Origin: Cafeteria roenbergensis
Lineage: Eukaryota > Sar > Bigyra > Bicosoecida > Cafeteriaceae
DNA length: 64,000 bases
Direction: 5' to 3'
Assembly (NCBI GenBank): GCA_008330645.1
Contig: VLTN01000051.1
Coordinates: forward strand, 1 to 64,000
Made by a program: the position numbers and the translations under genes. This document shows positions 20,843 to 34,100 of the stretch, one piece after another (the stretch's first letter is position 1; every line of letters starts with the position of its first letter). The notes under the pieces are model-generated. The model worked only from the letters and a program-made list of their open reading frames with translations, was not told the origin of the DNA and searched no databases.

Positions 20843-22191
20843 TTCCCTCGGCCCGCCTGAGACACGCCAATCAAGGAGGAAGCAAAGCGTCGGGCGAGCA
20901 CAAGCCAGTGGCCACGGGCGCGGCGGCGCGAAACGGTGGCAGCAGCACCAGCAGCAGGAACCCATCCATCCCCACGAGTCGCAAGCTGGCAGGCCGGGCG
21001 AGGCCAGGAGGGCGGCGGCAGCGAGGCGCACAGGGCTGGCCGAAGCGAGCCGCCCAAGTCGGGCAGCCCGCCCGTCCATGCGCCCCGCTCTACGCCCAGA
21101 CCGGCCTCCTGACCGGGGCGATGCCGCGTGTGGCGGGGCGCCGCGAGGCTCGGGGCGCTCGGAGGCCGCGGCGCGCGCCCCTGGCCCAGTGCTCAGGCGC
21201 AGGGCCGGACGCCTGCGAAATGCAAGGCCGCCTCGTTCCGCCCTGCAGCGCGGCCCACGCCCGCCAGGAGCCCGCCCTCGCAGCCGCCCCGCCCCGCCGC
21301 AGCGCTGCGGCACCGGCTCCCAGGCGAAGGCCGCGGCGGCCCGCCGACCTGGCGGCCTTGCCGGGGCCGGCGCGGCGGCGCAACGCCGAGGTCTCGCCCG
21401 CCCGACCCAGCCCTGCCGAAGCCGGCGGCCGGCGGTGCGCTCGCCCGCGCCGGCGGCCCGCCGCGGCCCGCCGCCCCGGTCCCCAGCAAGGCCCTCGCAA
21501 GCACGCGCTGCAAGAGCGCGCGCCCTCGCATGCTCACCGTTCAGAGGGGAGTGAGGCCACTGCCGGAGCGATTGCACGCGCTGTCGTCACGGCGGCCGCC
21601 AGCTCTGGTCGATCGTCACGCTCTGCAGAGCCCGCCCTCGGCGCACAACGGCGCCTTCGTCGATCGCAGCTTCGTCCAGCCCCAAACGAAGGTGCTTGCG
21701 CGCGCAAGCATTGCGGTCGCTGCCTGATATTTGGGCCCCGGCAGACAACGGCGGCGGCGTCATGCTTGCCTGCGCAAGGATCTGCTGCGGCTTTGCAGTG
21801 CGAAAAGCTGTGGGGTTGTTGCAAAAAAAAAAAGGGCGGCGGCGCGCGGCGCCGGTCCGCGCGCTCGCCACTCACGCGCCTCCGGCCTGTGCCGGCGCGC
21901 GCGCGCGCAGGACCGCCAGCGCGCCCGTCGCGCCCCGCGTCCTTCTGGCCAGGTGCTGGCGCGCCCCAAGCCCCGGCTACCGCGGCTTGCGCCCCCGCGG
22001 CCGGCACCCGCGCTCGCGGTCCGCGGCAACCGGATCGGCCCGCGCCCGCGCCGGCAGGCCCCGCCCGGCGGCCCCGCTCACCCAGCCCCTGTGGCGGCCG
22101 CGCCCGCGTCGCGCCGCCGCAGCCGGGTCTTGCCCCGCGCCGCGCGCAGCCAAGCCCGCTCTTGAACTCGCCGCTTGCGTGGCCGGCCGCA
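20843..22191. promoter_or_regulatory. Divergent spacer eL19 / RICTOR
   Basis: About 1.35 kb between the two start codons. The RICTOR frame happens to stay open upstream to 20908, but that sequence is Arg/Pro/Ala-rich, shows no RICTOR similarity and includes the eL19 upstream region, so I treat it as promoter and leader. An A11 tract at 21824-21834 stands out in the GC-rich background and could be a nucleosome-depleting promoter element (inference). Confidence 0.6.
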
Positions 22192-25100
22192 ATGGCGGCG
22201 CAGCCGAGCCGCCCCTTCGGCCCCAGCGGCGCCGCGCCCGACCCCTCCCTGTCCGTGGCTGCCGCGTGCGACCGCGCCGAGCTCGCCGCGGCCGCTGCGT
22301 CCCGCCCGCGCGCCTCGCGAGCCGACAAGCAGGCGCTGGTGGACTGCATGGCAGAGCTGGTCCGCCGCCTCCGCGCCGCCTCGGCCGAGGGCGCCGAGGC
22401 CGTGGCCCGGTCCGTGGCGCGCGGCGGGGCCGCCCTCCTGCCCCGCCTCCCCAGCGGCTTCGCGCGCGGCGCCTGGTCCCTGCAGCAGCTGCGGCAGCAG
22501 GAGGCCGTGGCCGGGCAGTTGCCCTGGCGCCGCGTGTGCGCCCTCGCCGTGCCCTGGATGCTCGCGCGCGAGTCTGCGCTCCGCACGGGCGCGCTCCGGG
22601 CAATCCGCTACGCAGTGGGGTGCCGCGCGGCCGCCCGCTACGCCGGCGCCTCGCGGCTGGCGGCGCTGCTCGTTCGCTCAATGGAGCGCTCGCCGCGCCA
22701 CGCGGCGGAGCGCGCCTCGGCTCTCCGGCTCTGCCGCTCGATCATCACGGCGTCCCCGGACACGGCACCCCGCGGCGTGCTGCGGTCGCTGGTGGTGCTG
22801 GTCGGCACGCCCGGCGACCCGCTCCGCGCCCACGCGGCAGAGGCGCTGAGACAGGCGGCGCTCGTGCCCGCGTCGCTCCCCCGCGTCGCTCAGGCGGGCG
22901 GAATCCGCGCTCTGGCCACCGTCACGCTGTCAGCCGAGATGACGTCGCTCGCCCCAGCCGTGGTCCTCACGCTGACGTCGCTGAGCGACGCGCCATGGGC
23001 CCGGCCCTACGTTGACCCGGCCAGCTGGATCGGCGTCGTCCTCTCCCCCCTCACGGCCGGCGTCAGGGCCATGGGGCTGTCGCAGCCCCAGTCAGGCCGA
23101 CGGGAAAAAGCCGCCGCCGGAGGCGCCGCCGCCGCCGCAGCCGCCGCAGCCGCCGCTGCCGCTGCCGCTGCCGCCGCCGCCGCCGCTGCTGCTGCGGCCG
23201 CCGCTGGCCCCGCCAGCGGCAGCGGGGCGGGCGGCGGCTCCGGCTCCGGCGGCGGGGCACGTGGCGGCTCTGCCGGCAGAGCCACAGGCGAGGAGCAGGC
23301 GAACGGTCCCCCGGCCGTGGCCGCCGCCGCCGCCGCCGCCGCCGCCTCCGCCGCTCTCAGCGACGGCGACGCCCCGACCGACGCCGACCGGCGCCGGCTT
23401 GCCGCGTCGCGCGCAGCCGCCGTCACGATGGCCCGGACCTGGCCGGGTCTCATCCTCCTCCTGGCTCTGCCGGGGGCTCTGCCGCAGGTGCTTGCTTCCA
23501 TCGCGCACCCTGCCGCCCGCCTGCACAGCCGGTTGACTGGCATGCGACTGGTGCTTGACCTGGTGTCGCCGCCCCACTCCCAGGACGACCACCCCATCGA
23601 GCAGGCAAGAGCCGTTGCGGTTTCGTCGTCTCTCGCGGTCAGAGCGGCGCTTCGGCGGTTTCGCGCGCTGCGTGCGGCCGGCGCGCGGTTTCGCCTGGGA
23701 TACGGTGAGGGGGGCGCCGTTCCCGACGGCGGAAGCGGTTTCGGTGACGACAGCGCAGCCGGCGGCAGTGGCGGCGGCTATGGTGGCGGCAGCGGCAGCG
23801 GCAGCGGGGGAGCCATGGCCGGCTCTGCAGGCGGAAGTGGCAGAGCCGGTGTGGGGGCGGCAATGTCCCGCGCCGACGCCGCAGCGGCGCGCCTGGCCGC
23901 CGTGCTGGCCCCGCCGTCGTCGAGCGACGCCGCGGCACTGACGTCGGCAGAGCGGCTGGTGGCGTCGCGTGCCGCCAGAGCCCTCGGCCCGGCCACCGCA
24001 GCGGAGGACGAGGCTGCCGCCGACGCGCCGGAGTATCACGCCAGCTTCTGGGCGTCGGCCGGGACCGGGCCGGGATGGGGCGCTGATGGGCCCGGGATTG
24101 GCGAGGGACGCGCGCTTGCGTCGGCCATGGCGGCGGTCGACGCAGCGGCGCGAGGGGCCGGGCTCGGGCGGGGCGGTTTCGCGTCGAGCTGGGTTTCGGA
24201 AGGGTTTCTGCCGAGGGGCCACCCGAGCGGGCCCCGGCAGCACCGTCACGACGGGTCGCCCAACCCCGGCGGAAGCGCCGCCAGCCGGGGCGGTGCTCCG
24301 GCGGCTTCGCCGCTTGATGCTCCGGTGACGCCCGAGGTGCCCGCCCCCGCTGCGCCGCTGGCGCTGCGCCCGACGGTTTCGCACGTGCTGGAGGTTTCGC
24401 GTGCCCTGGCCGTGCGGGCCATGCTGGAGGCGGGGGCCCCGCGCACGCTGGCCGTGGTGGCTACGGAGGCGTCGCCGCTGCTGGCGTTTGCGGCCGGAGC
24501 GACGCTGCGGGCGTTGCTGTCCGCTGCGGCGCGGCTGTTGCCCGAGAGCGTCGTGAGCGACGCGGCGTCTCTCCCCGAGCTCGTCGCTATGAGCAGCGTC
24601 GCTCGCACCGGAGCCCTTCCCAAGCTGAGCGTGAGCGACTTTGGCATTGCTCACGGCCACTGGGCAGAGGCGCAAGACCTGACGTGGTGGCCCAAGGAGG
24701 CCAAGTCGGGTGCGGAGTGCGGAGTTTCGGGTGCGCGACGCGGCGCGGGCAGCGGCAGCGGGTGCGGCAGCGGCAGCGGCGCGGCGGATGCTGACGCCAG
24801 TGCGGCTGCCGACGCCGACGCCGGCGCCGGCGCCGGAGCAAACGGCGATGACGGGGGCGCCGGCGGAAAGAGCCGGCGCGGCTTCACTTCAGCTGGGCCA
24901 GTCATTGACGGGGGTCACTTGCGCATCGCCGACGCATCACCCCTCGCCCCGGCCGGGTCCCGTCTCGTGGGAATGCTTGGTGGCCTCGTCAACGACGCGT
25001 CCGAGGCGTCGCTCAGTGAGAGACGCCTCGCCATTCGCGCTCTGGCCAAGGCGCAGGCAGCGAGCATGGGTCTGACCTCAGGCAGGCACGCGCCCCTGCC

Positions 25101-28100
25101 ACCCTTGCTGCGGGCGATCGAGGGAGGGGCCCTCTGCCACGCGATGGACCAACACTCTGCGGCCGTCGACACGCGCGTTGGAGCCGGTGGCCGCAGCCGC
25201 GGCGGCGGCGGCAGCGGCAGCGGCAGCGGCGGCGGCAGCGGCAGCGGCAGCGGCAGCCGCGGCGGCGGCGGCAGCAGCAGCAGCGGCAGCGGCAGCGGCA
25301 GCGGCAGCGGCAGCGGCAGCGGCAGCGGCAGCGGCAGCGGCAGCGGCAGCGGCAGCGGCAGAGGTGGTGCTGCGGCTGCTGCTGCTTCTGCTGCGGCGAC
25401 CGCGGCAGCAGCCATCGCGGCAGCAGGCGGCGGCGGCGGGGCCGGTTGGAACGATGAGGGTCCTGTACACGCGTCAGAGGGCGATGCAAGCGGGTCAGAC
25501 TCCGCGTCTGACTCCGGGACTGACTCTGATGCAAGCGGCTCCGGATCTGCCGTTTCAGGCGAAACCGCGGAGTCAGACTCCGGCGTCGATGTTGCCTCGA
25601 GGCTGTCGCTTGCGGAGTGGCGAGTGTCGGTCCAAGCCCTTTGGCACGGCGGCGTGAGGGGTCCCGTTCCTCTGCCGGGCGATGGGGCGGTGATGGACGC
25701 CATCAGACACGCTTCCACTCGCCGTCACGGCGTCGACGTCCTCGCGTCGCTCAGCAGAGCCCCGGCGCTGTTGGTGCCGTGGGGGGCTCGTCACGCCATC
25801 GCGTGGGCAGCGGACATCGACGCGGCTCTGCCGAGGATCGCGGCAAGTCTGTCGGCTCCGCACACCCGGCCGGCTCGTGGGCCCGTGGGCGGCTCTGCCG
25901 CGAAGTGGGCTCCAGTGGCCGGGTCGGCCTCTGTGTCCCGCGCTGCGCTTCGCCGGCTTGCCATCGATCACGCGCAAGTCACTCGCCAGTCATCTCCCAG
26001 TCACAGCTGGATCCTTCCTAAATCGTCGCCGCTTCGCCCCCCAGCTCCCATCCCGTCCACGTCGTCGTGGCTGTGGGCGCGTGCCGACGTCCTGTTGCCT
26101 CTACCGCGCAGCGAAGTGCCGCCTGGCACGGCTCTGCACTGGGCTCTGTCGCTGATCGTGCCCAGAGCGCGGGCCTGGTGGCGCGGGGCGGTTGCAGCGC
26201 ACATGCGGCAGCAGCGGCGACGCATGTCACAACAGTTGCAGTTGCAGTTGCAGTTGCGATTGGGGGCCAATGCAAGGCCGCACCAGCAACCGCTCCAAGG
26301 CGAAGACACTGGCGGAGAAGAGGGCGCGATGGGCTCTGCCGGTGGGTCCGGGTCGTTAGCGTTGGGCGGGGCGCGTCGTGGCGTCGCTGGCGCGCGCGTT
26401 CGGTCGCCGCTGTCCGGCGCGTCCGGCACCGCTGGGAGGGCCGATCCTTCCAGGCTGGCGCTGGACGATCCTTCCGATGGCCCTCTGGCTGCGTCTCTGC
26501 CGAGCACGCCTCATGGCAGAGCTGTCCCGTCGTCGGCAGAGCTCCGCGTCGCGGAGGTGGAGCGATTGGCCAAGGTTGGGTCGCTCGCGGCGGCGGCGCA
26601 ACAATCCGCCGTGGCGGGAGGGGTTTCGCCGCTGCGCCGGCGGGCCCATGCGCGACTGGGGTCTCTCGCATCGGTCGACAGCTATGCCGGGTCGGCCCTC
26701 CTGCAGTCATCGGACGGTCTTTCGCCTGTCATGGGCCTGTCAGGCCGCGACGAGGACCCATTCAGCAGCCCAACCGGCGACCGGACGTCAGTGGCGGGTC
26801 AGGAAGACTTCACAAGCCCATCAACGCCGCAGGCAGATGACGAAGGCAGCGTGGATGCCGCCGGGGCGCTCACCGCCCGACGCAACGACGACGACGACGA
26901 TTACGACGACGGGGGGGTCGGCGACGGTGTTGGCGGCGACGATGGCGATGCCGACTCCACCCCTCTGAGCGCAGTCGGGAGAGCCCGGCAGCGGGGTCGC
27001 GGCAGAGCCAGCCCGCGGCCGTCGTCTCTGCACGGGGGTGCTGGCGGAGTCGCTGGGTCGGAAGATGTGGGTCTCGCGGTTTCACCGCCACCTTCATCGG
27101 AGACAGGCGTTGACGAGCTGGGTCTGACCCCAGTTGGCAGAGCAGCAGCATCTCGCGGGCTCACAGCTGGCAGCGACGACGACGGCGACGACGGCGACGA
27201 GGCGGGTCGTGAGAGCGCCGGCTTTGAGTCCGACTCCAGCGACGGAGGCGTCTCTCGGCTGAGTTCGCGTCAAGCGTCCTCCTGGGGCGACCGACCCGCC
27301 TTCGGCAGCAGCCGCAGTCTCGCCGGCGCTGGCCGTGCTGGTGGTGGCGCTGCTGGTGGTGGCGGCGCTGCTGGTGGTTGCGGCGCTACTGCCGGCGGCG
27401 CTGCTGCTGCTGGTGCCGGCGGTTCGGCCGGCGGTGCGGTTTCGGCTGCTGCCGCCCCCGCTGGTGCTGCTGCCCCGGGCGCTGCCGTCGCGGCACGTTC
27501 GCGCGTGACGTCGTCCCACGAGCGGCGCCGGTCTTCGGCTCTGCTCACCCTAGTGAGCCCGAGACGAGGCGGCGGCGGCGGCGGCGTCGACGGGTCCGCG
27601 TCCCCGCTGCAGGCTGACTCACTTCACAGCTCTGCCATGGGAACCGGCGTGTCGGTGGGCCGCCCCCTGGAGGCATCCATGCAGACTCCCTTCGCCGATC
27701 CTTCCACCGGCTCTGCCACTTCACGAGCTCTGCAACGCGCTCGAGCCATCCTTGAGGCGTCCCCGCCCCCCGACAGCCCCTACGGGGCAGTGACTCTGCC
27801 GCCCCGCCCCCCCGAGGCCGCGGCGCTGGGCGTGGTCATGCTCGACCCTTGGTCGATCGCGCCGCCCCGGCAGAGCGGCGTCGGGGCGCTGGTGGGGGCG
27901 CTGGCGGCCAACACTGCCGGGAGCGGCGTGGCGGGGCTCGGCTGGATTCCGCCGGCAGAGCTGCGGGGCGGGGCGTCGTTGCGGCCCCCGCGCCTCGCGG
28001 GAGCGGCCCCGTGGGCTCTGCTTGCGGTGGAAGGATCCAACAGGCGGGGCGATGCTGTCCCGGCAGGGCCGGGCTCTGCCGCGTCTCTCAACCGCCCCGC

Positions 28101-31100
28101 GACGCCGGCTCCAAGCCTGCCTTCGTGGTCCGTCAGCGACGCGGTTGTGGCAGCGGCGATTGCCGAGGCAATCACCGGCCCATCATGGGCGGGTCAGCAC
28201 GGCACGAACGGTCGGCCGTCTCCCAGCGGGCCGGCGAGCCGGCCAGCGGTTTCGCGGGCGCAAGGGGGACGCGGGGCCCGTGGCGTTGGCCGAGCGCACG
28301 GGGGCCGACTGGCTGGTGATGGGCAGGTGATGCCTTCCCAGCGCTACGGCGAGGGGTTCGGTCACGGGTTTGCCGTTTCGCCGTGGAACGGCTCTTCCTC
28401 CCAGGGTCTCGGGGGGGCGGTCACGCCCGGGTCAGGCGGCGGTCACGCGCCGTGGCTGAAGCAGGGGCCCTTTGACGAGGCGTGCGGGGGCGGGGAGGGG
28501 GCCTGGGGGGCCGGCTGGGCGGGGGGCCCCGGGGCCTCCACCGGCGGGCGAAACCGCTTCACTGCGAGCGGCGGTTTCGTCATCGGGCTTGCCCCGTCCG
28601 CGCGCAAGGGCGAAGGGTCAACGTCTCGGTCAGGGCGAGACGTGTCCTTGGGAGCGAGACACGTCGCAGGTGGAGGCGCCGGCACGGACCACGGCGACGC
28701 CGCCTCAGGAGGCGACGGCTCCGACTGCTCGATTCACCACCACGCATCGCAGCCGCAAGCCCTGGGCGCAGCCGCGGCCGTGGCCAGCCGGGGCAGGCTA
28801 GCCGATGCCTCCTGCGCGACGTCGGCCGCCAGCAGGGCCGGCGCCACCAACGCGGCGGTTAACGGCTCCAAAGCCGCGATGCGGCAGCGGTTACGCCAGG
28901 CGCTGAAGCAGCGGCAGGCGCATGGACAGCTCGCGAAACCGCACGCGAAACCGGCGCCGACGTCGGCGTCGACGGGGAGTGCGGCCCGACCAAATCACGC
29001 AGCAGGGGGCGGCTCTGCCGGCAGAGCTGCCCAACCCGACGAGTCGCCGTCGTCGCCGTCATCAGCCCTGCGTGGCGGGCCGCGCGGGGCGGTTTCGCCC
29101 AGAGAGCCGTTGCAATCCAAGGCCCGGCCGGCCGCCTCAGCCGCTTCAGCTGCAGCCTCAGCTCTGCCGCCGGCGGTCCCCGCTGAGCGAGCGGTTGATG
29201 CCGCCGCCTTCGCGCGCGGTTTCGGCGCCCCTGCGCCCTCCCACGACGCCGCGCCGCTCGACCGGTTCGGGGGTCTCTGGATCCCTCCGACGGAGCTGCC
29301 GCTTCGCTCTGCCAAGGCGGCGGAGGTGCTTCGGGGGGTGGATGCGTTCATGCTGGCGCTGCGCCATGACGCCGAGAGACACGCGTCGCTCGTTGCATCG
29401 GCGGTCAGGGCCCTGCCGACGTCGGGTGCGGCGGATCGATCAGCCGACAGGGGCCGGGGGGGCCACGGGAGGGGCTTCTCGGGGGCCCCCTTGGACGATC
29501 GTCTCACCTACTTGCTGGCGGCAACAGGCGATGCAGAGCCGGAGATGGACAGCAGAGGCGTCATCGGCTTCAGAGTTCAATCTGCAACTGCAACTGCAAG
29601 TGGTGGTGGTGGTGGTGGTGGTGGTGGTGGTGATGGTCGGCGTTCGCGCGGCGCTAGCGCCAGCTCCGGCGCAGGCGGCGGCGGCGGTGACGTTGACGGC
29701 GATGGGGAGGACTGGTCAGCCGAAACCGCGCTGGCAGAGGCGATGACGTCAGCGTTCCTTGACGAAGAGGAGTCAGCTGGAGTCGCTGCCACCGCCGACG
29801 TCGCGGCGACGGCCGCGGAGGAGGTGGCGGAGGCGGCCGTGGCCACGGCTGCTCGGGTGAGGGCCTCTGAGGACCCGGTGGCCACGGAGACGGCTGAGCG
29901 AATTGCGGCGGCACTTCTTTCCGCCGCGGCGCGGTTGCGAGGCGTCGCTGCGTGGGCTTCAAGCGTGATGGCGCTGGAGGCGATGCAGCCGGCTCTGCCG
30001 GCTCTGCCGACATCGGGAAGCGGAGTTGCCGCCGCGTCGTGTCTCATCGCAGGCATGGCGAGCAGTGGCCCCGGGGTCAGTGACGAGGCCGCTGATGCGG
30101 TGTTGCGTGGGTCTGGGCGTGGAGCCGGTGCTGACGGAAGTGAAGCGGAGGCCCTGTTTGAGAGCGACGCGGCCGGGGTCACTGGGGGCCTCTGGGACGC
30201 GGCGGCGGAGCGACGCGACGCGGCCCATGCCAGCGGCGTCACTGGGCTGTCGCCCGGCGCAGCGATCGCCCGCAGCATCGCGGCAGGCGGGGTCACTGGC
30301 AGGGTCGCTGGCGGCGAGAGCCAGTCTGGCGGCGGCGTCGCTGGCTCCAGAGGCGCTGTGTCGGGTGCTGCCGGTGCCGGTGCCGGTGCCGGTGCCGGTG
30401 CCGGTGCCGGTGCTGCCGGTGGCGGCGGCGGCGCCAGTGGCTGGCGCGGCGGCCTGGGGCCGTGGGTTTCCCGGAAGCGACAGCGGTTGCTGCGGAGTGC
30501 GGAGTTCAGTGACGACGAGGAGTCGGGGTCAGACTCCAGCGCCCACGGCTCGAGTGACTCTGCATTGACGGACGACTCAGCGCCCAGCGTGACCGCGGTT
30601 TCGGCTGCCGTGGCTGGAGGATCGACGTCCAATCAGCACCGCGTCCCCGCAGAGGCGGGCAGCGGCTCTGACAGCGACACGGTGTCAGGCCGCAGCGACG
30701 AGGACGATGACCGAAGCGACGACGACGCCGCCGGTGGGACGGGCGGACGAAGCAGCAGCAGCAGTGCGGAGCGGTCGAGCAGAGCCAGGGCGGAAGGATC
30801 TGGCAGAGCCATGGCGGAAGGATCGTCTCAGGCGCGGATGCCGTTCGGCCGGTCCCTATGGGGCTCTGCCGCCCGTCGTCTGGGAAAGGACGGTGACGAC
30901 GGCCGGCGTGACGGCGATGCGGGTGACGTGGGCGGTGTCGCCGCTGCAGCGAGCGCCAGAGACCCGACGGCGGCGGTGGGGTCACTGAGAGAGCCTGCTT
31001 CTGAAGTGCGTGATCAGCTGACGGGAGCTCGCTCTGCGGCTCTGCAATCCTTCCCATCGTCGCTCAGGACGCCCCCCGCGTGCGCGCCCGTGGGGCCGTC

Positions 31101-34100
31101 GTCGTCCGGGCTATCCATCCACGAAGTGGGCGGCTCCATCGCGGTTTCGCCGCAGCTCTCGCCGTCGAGCGACATTCCCGGCACTGGTATCGACGAAGTG
31201 GCTCTGCCGGAGCGGCGCAGAGCCACTTCGCTGACGGGTCCCCGGCAGCGGGTGAGGGCCGGATCGATGACGTCATCCGGCCGAGGCAGCGCCTCCGGCG
31301 TGGGGCCCACGCCTGCGGGCTCTGCCGGGTCGTGCAGCTCTGCCGGGTCCGTCGGCTCTGCCCAAGAAGCCGAGGGCGACGGCGGTGCGGCGGCGGCGGC
31401 GGCGGCTCCAGCGTCCCCCGCGGACGGTGACGCGCAGCCGAGGGCCGCCGTCGCGGTTTCGCGCCTGCGCCCCCCGCTCTCCCCGGAGGAGCGTCGTCGA
31501 TCGACCAGCGGAGGGGACCTCACGTCTCCCCTCGGACTGGCTCTGCTGGCAGAGCCGCGAGGCGACACAGGGCCCGCCGACGCCGCCAGCGGCCGGCGGC
31601 GGCAGAGCGATACCGAAGTGAGTGAGGCGGCCAGCGACCGGCTCTCACCGGACCCGATGTCTCCGCACCCTTCCGGAGCCAGCGTCCGGTTCGGCAGAGC
31701 CACTTCACCCCGTGGCGGGCAGAAAATGGCGGGGCTTCCTGGGTTGGCGTCGGTGGATCCTTCCATCGCCGCTGACGTCATCAGACCAGTGTGGCGGCCG
31801 GAGACGGATGGTCCCATCGCTCTTCAGTCCCTGGACGAAGTGGCTCTGCCGGGAGGGCGGCGCATTGCTCCTGGAGTCATTCCAGTTTCCGTTGGACTTG
31901 TGCAGACGGGACGAGCGACGCGCTCGCGAAACCGCCGCAAGTCGCGTCGCCTGTCAGCGCCCGTTCACGGCAGTGAGCCCGGTCCCGTCTCCGCTCACCG
32001 CACTGTCGGCAGTGGCGGTGGCGGTGGCGGCGGCGGCGGCGGCGGCGGTGGCGGCGGTGACGAGAGCGACGGTGACGCGGACGTGACTGAGCGGCAATGG
32101 GGCGACGATGCCGGGGAGCCAGCGGTCAGCGGCTCCTCCTCTCCCGGGGGCCGCCAGACGTCGCGGCGTCCTTCCGCTGGCCAGCCGAGCCATTGCCGGA
32201 AGGATCGGAAGGATCGGAAGGATCGCAGCTCTGTTGCCGGCGCCGGTCGTGGGTCGACGTCTGCGTCTCGACGGTCGAGAGTGGTCGTCGCTGCTGACCC
32301 CGCGTCCACGGCGGTTTCGTCGCTGACTGCGGGCGGCACCTCTGCGGGGGACATGACTGCCTTGGGACTTGCCCTTGATGCAATGGTGATTGCCGACGCG
32401 GACACCCTTGCAGCCTGCGCGGTTTCGCGGGCGGTGTCGTCCGCTGTGCAAGTGGCGCTGAGCGACGGTGCGGAGGTGCCTGCCAACCCCGCCCAGCGGC
32501 TCCGCACGTCGGCACGCCGTGCCATGGACGCGGCCCGGCTCGGCGGCGAGGCCGCATGGCTCGCCACCGGCAGAGCTGCAAGGCGCGACTGGGCGTGGCA
32601 GAGCCGGCGAGGTGTCGTTGGTCCGGCCTGGGGAGGCTACGGGGACGGCACGTGGCGGCGAGTGGCGGCGGCGGCGGTGCTGCTGGCGCGACCGCTGGAC
32701 AGCGTGACTCGCGCACGACCGACCCCAGAGGTCCGTTGGGCTCTGCGCCGCTGGGCCCCTCAGCCGCAGTCACACCCACAGCCACAGCCACAGCAGCACC
32801 AGCAGCACCAGCACCAGCAGCACCAGCAGCAGCTTCGGCAACCGTCGTCGTCTCTGCCGGCAGCGCCCGTAGCGCCCGGGCCGGGCGAGGGCGCGGCCGC
32901 CGCGGCACCCTCCCCTGTGCCTGTGGCGGCGCTAGCTGGCAGCGGGGCGTGGGGCTGGGCTATGGCCGCTGGCTCTGCCCTGGCCCTTGCGCCGGGCGGA
33001 GCGACGCTGGAGAGTGTTGGTCTTGCGCTGGCGGAGGGGCTCTGCCCTCGAACAGAGACGGGTGACATGGTCGTGACTGGCTCTGCCAGAGTGTGGAGCT
33101 CGATTCACGTGACCGCCACTCCTGGACCGGGGGCCCCTCAGGGGTGTTCGTCGGGCAAGCTGCTCAGGCGACCCGCGTCCTTTGCGTTCGATCCGTCGGC
33201 GATACCTTCCACCGAATCCACCGCCCCGCGGCGGGGCAGATACGCGGGTCACTCGGGGTGGGAAGCGGTTTCGCAAGCCATGAACATTCCGCTCCGGTTC
33301 CGCGAGGGAGAGTGGTCGGCAGGATCTGGCGGCGTCGCTCCGAGGCAGTTTCCGCAATGGCGCGCCGCAGAAATTTCCCGGAAACTGTCAGGACTCGGCC
33401 GCGGCGCTACCGTCGGAGACGTCGCCGCGGCAGGGACAGCAGCTGCCGCGGCCGCTGCGGCAGTGGCGGCGAGGGTGCTGGTCACCACAGCAGCTATGAT
33501 CCGTGCGGAGACAGCAGCCTCGGCGGCGGCGGCCGCGGCAGCGGCAGCGGCAGCGGGCTCGTCGGCAGAGCTGTCCGCTGGTCGATCGTCTGCTCTGGCA
33601 GCCCTTGGCTCTGCAGGCGGTGGCTCTGCCGGTCCGTACGGCTCTGCCGGTATGTCGTCGCCTCGCCGACGTCCAGTCATGGCGACGCGGGCGGATGCGA
33701 CGTTGACAGAGCTGCAGGCCGGTGTCACTGCCGGGAGAGCCGTGACGTCAACGGGCGACGTCGGCAGACCCATGCCTCCGCCCAGCGCCATCGAAGCGAC
33801 AGCCATTGCCGCAGCGCGTGAAACCGCTGGCTCGACAGCGCTTGAAGCCGTTTCGGAAGGGGACGACGACGACGACGACGACGACGACGGTGATGACGGT
33901 GGTGACGACGACGGCGCGGGTCGCGAGGGCGGACGCGCCGGCGGCGCCACCGGCACGGTGTCTGACAGCGACGGGACAGAGCACGGAGCGGGCTCTACCG
34001 GCGGGCGTTTCCGTCGAAGGTTCAGCAGCCAATCGGCCGGCCCGCGTCAACGCCGGCGGCGGGACCGGCAGAGCAGCTCACAGGAATCCTTCCAGTCGGG

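Noticed and set aside
20908-22191. Upstream extension of the RICTOR frame (428 more codons)
   Set aside because: Arg/Pro/Ala-rich with no RICTOR similarity, overlaps the eL19 upstream region, and a well-placed ATG at 22192 directly precedes the conserved N-terminal domain.
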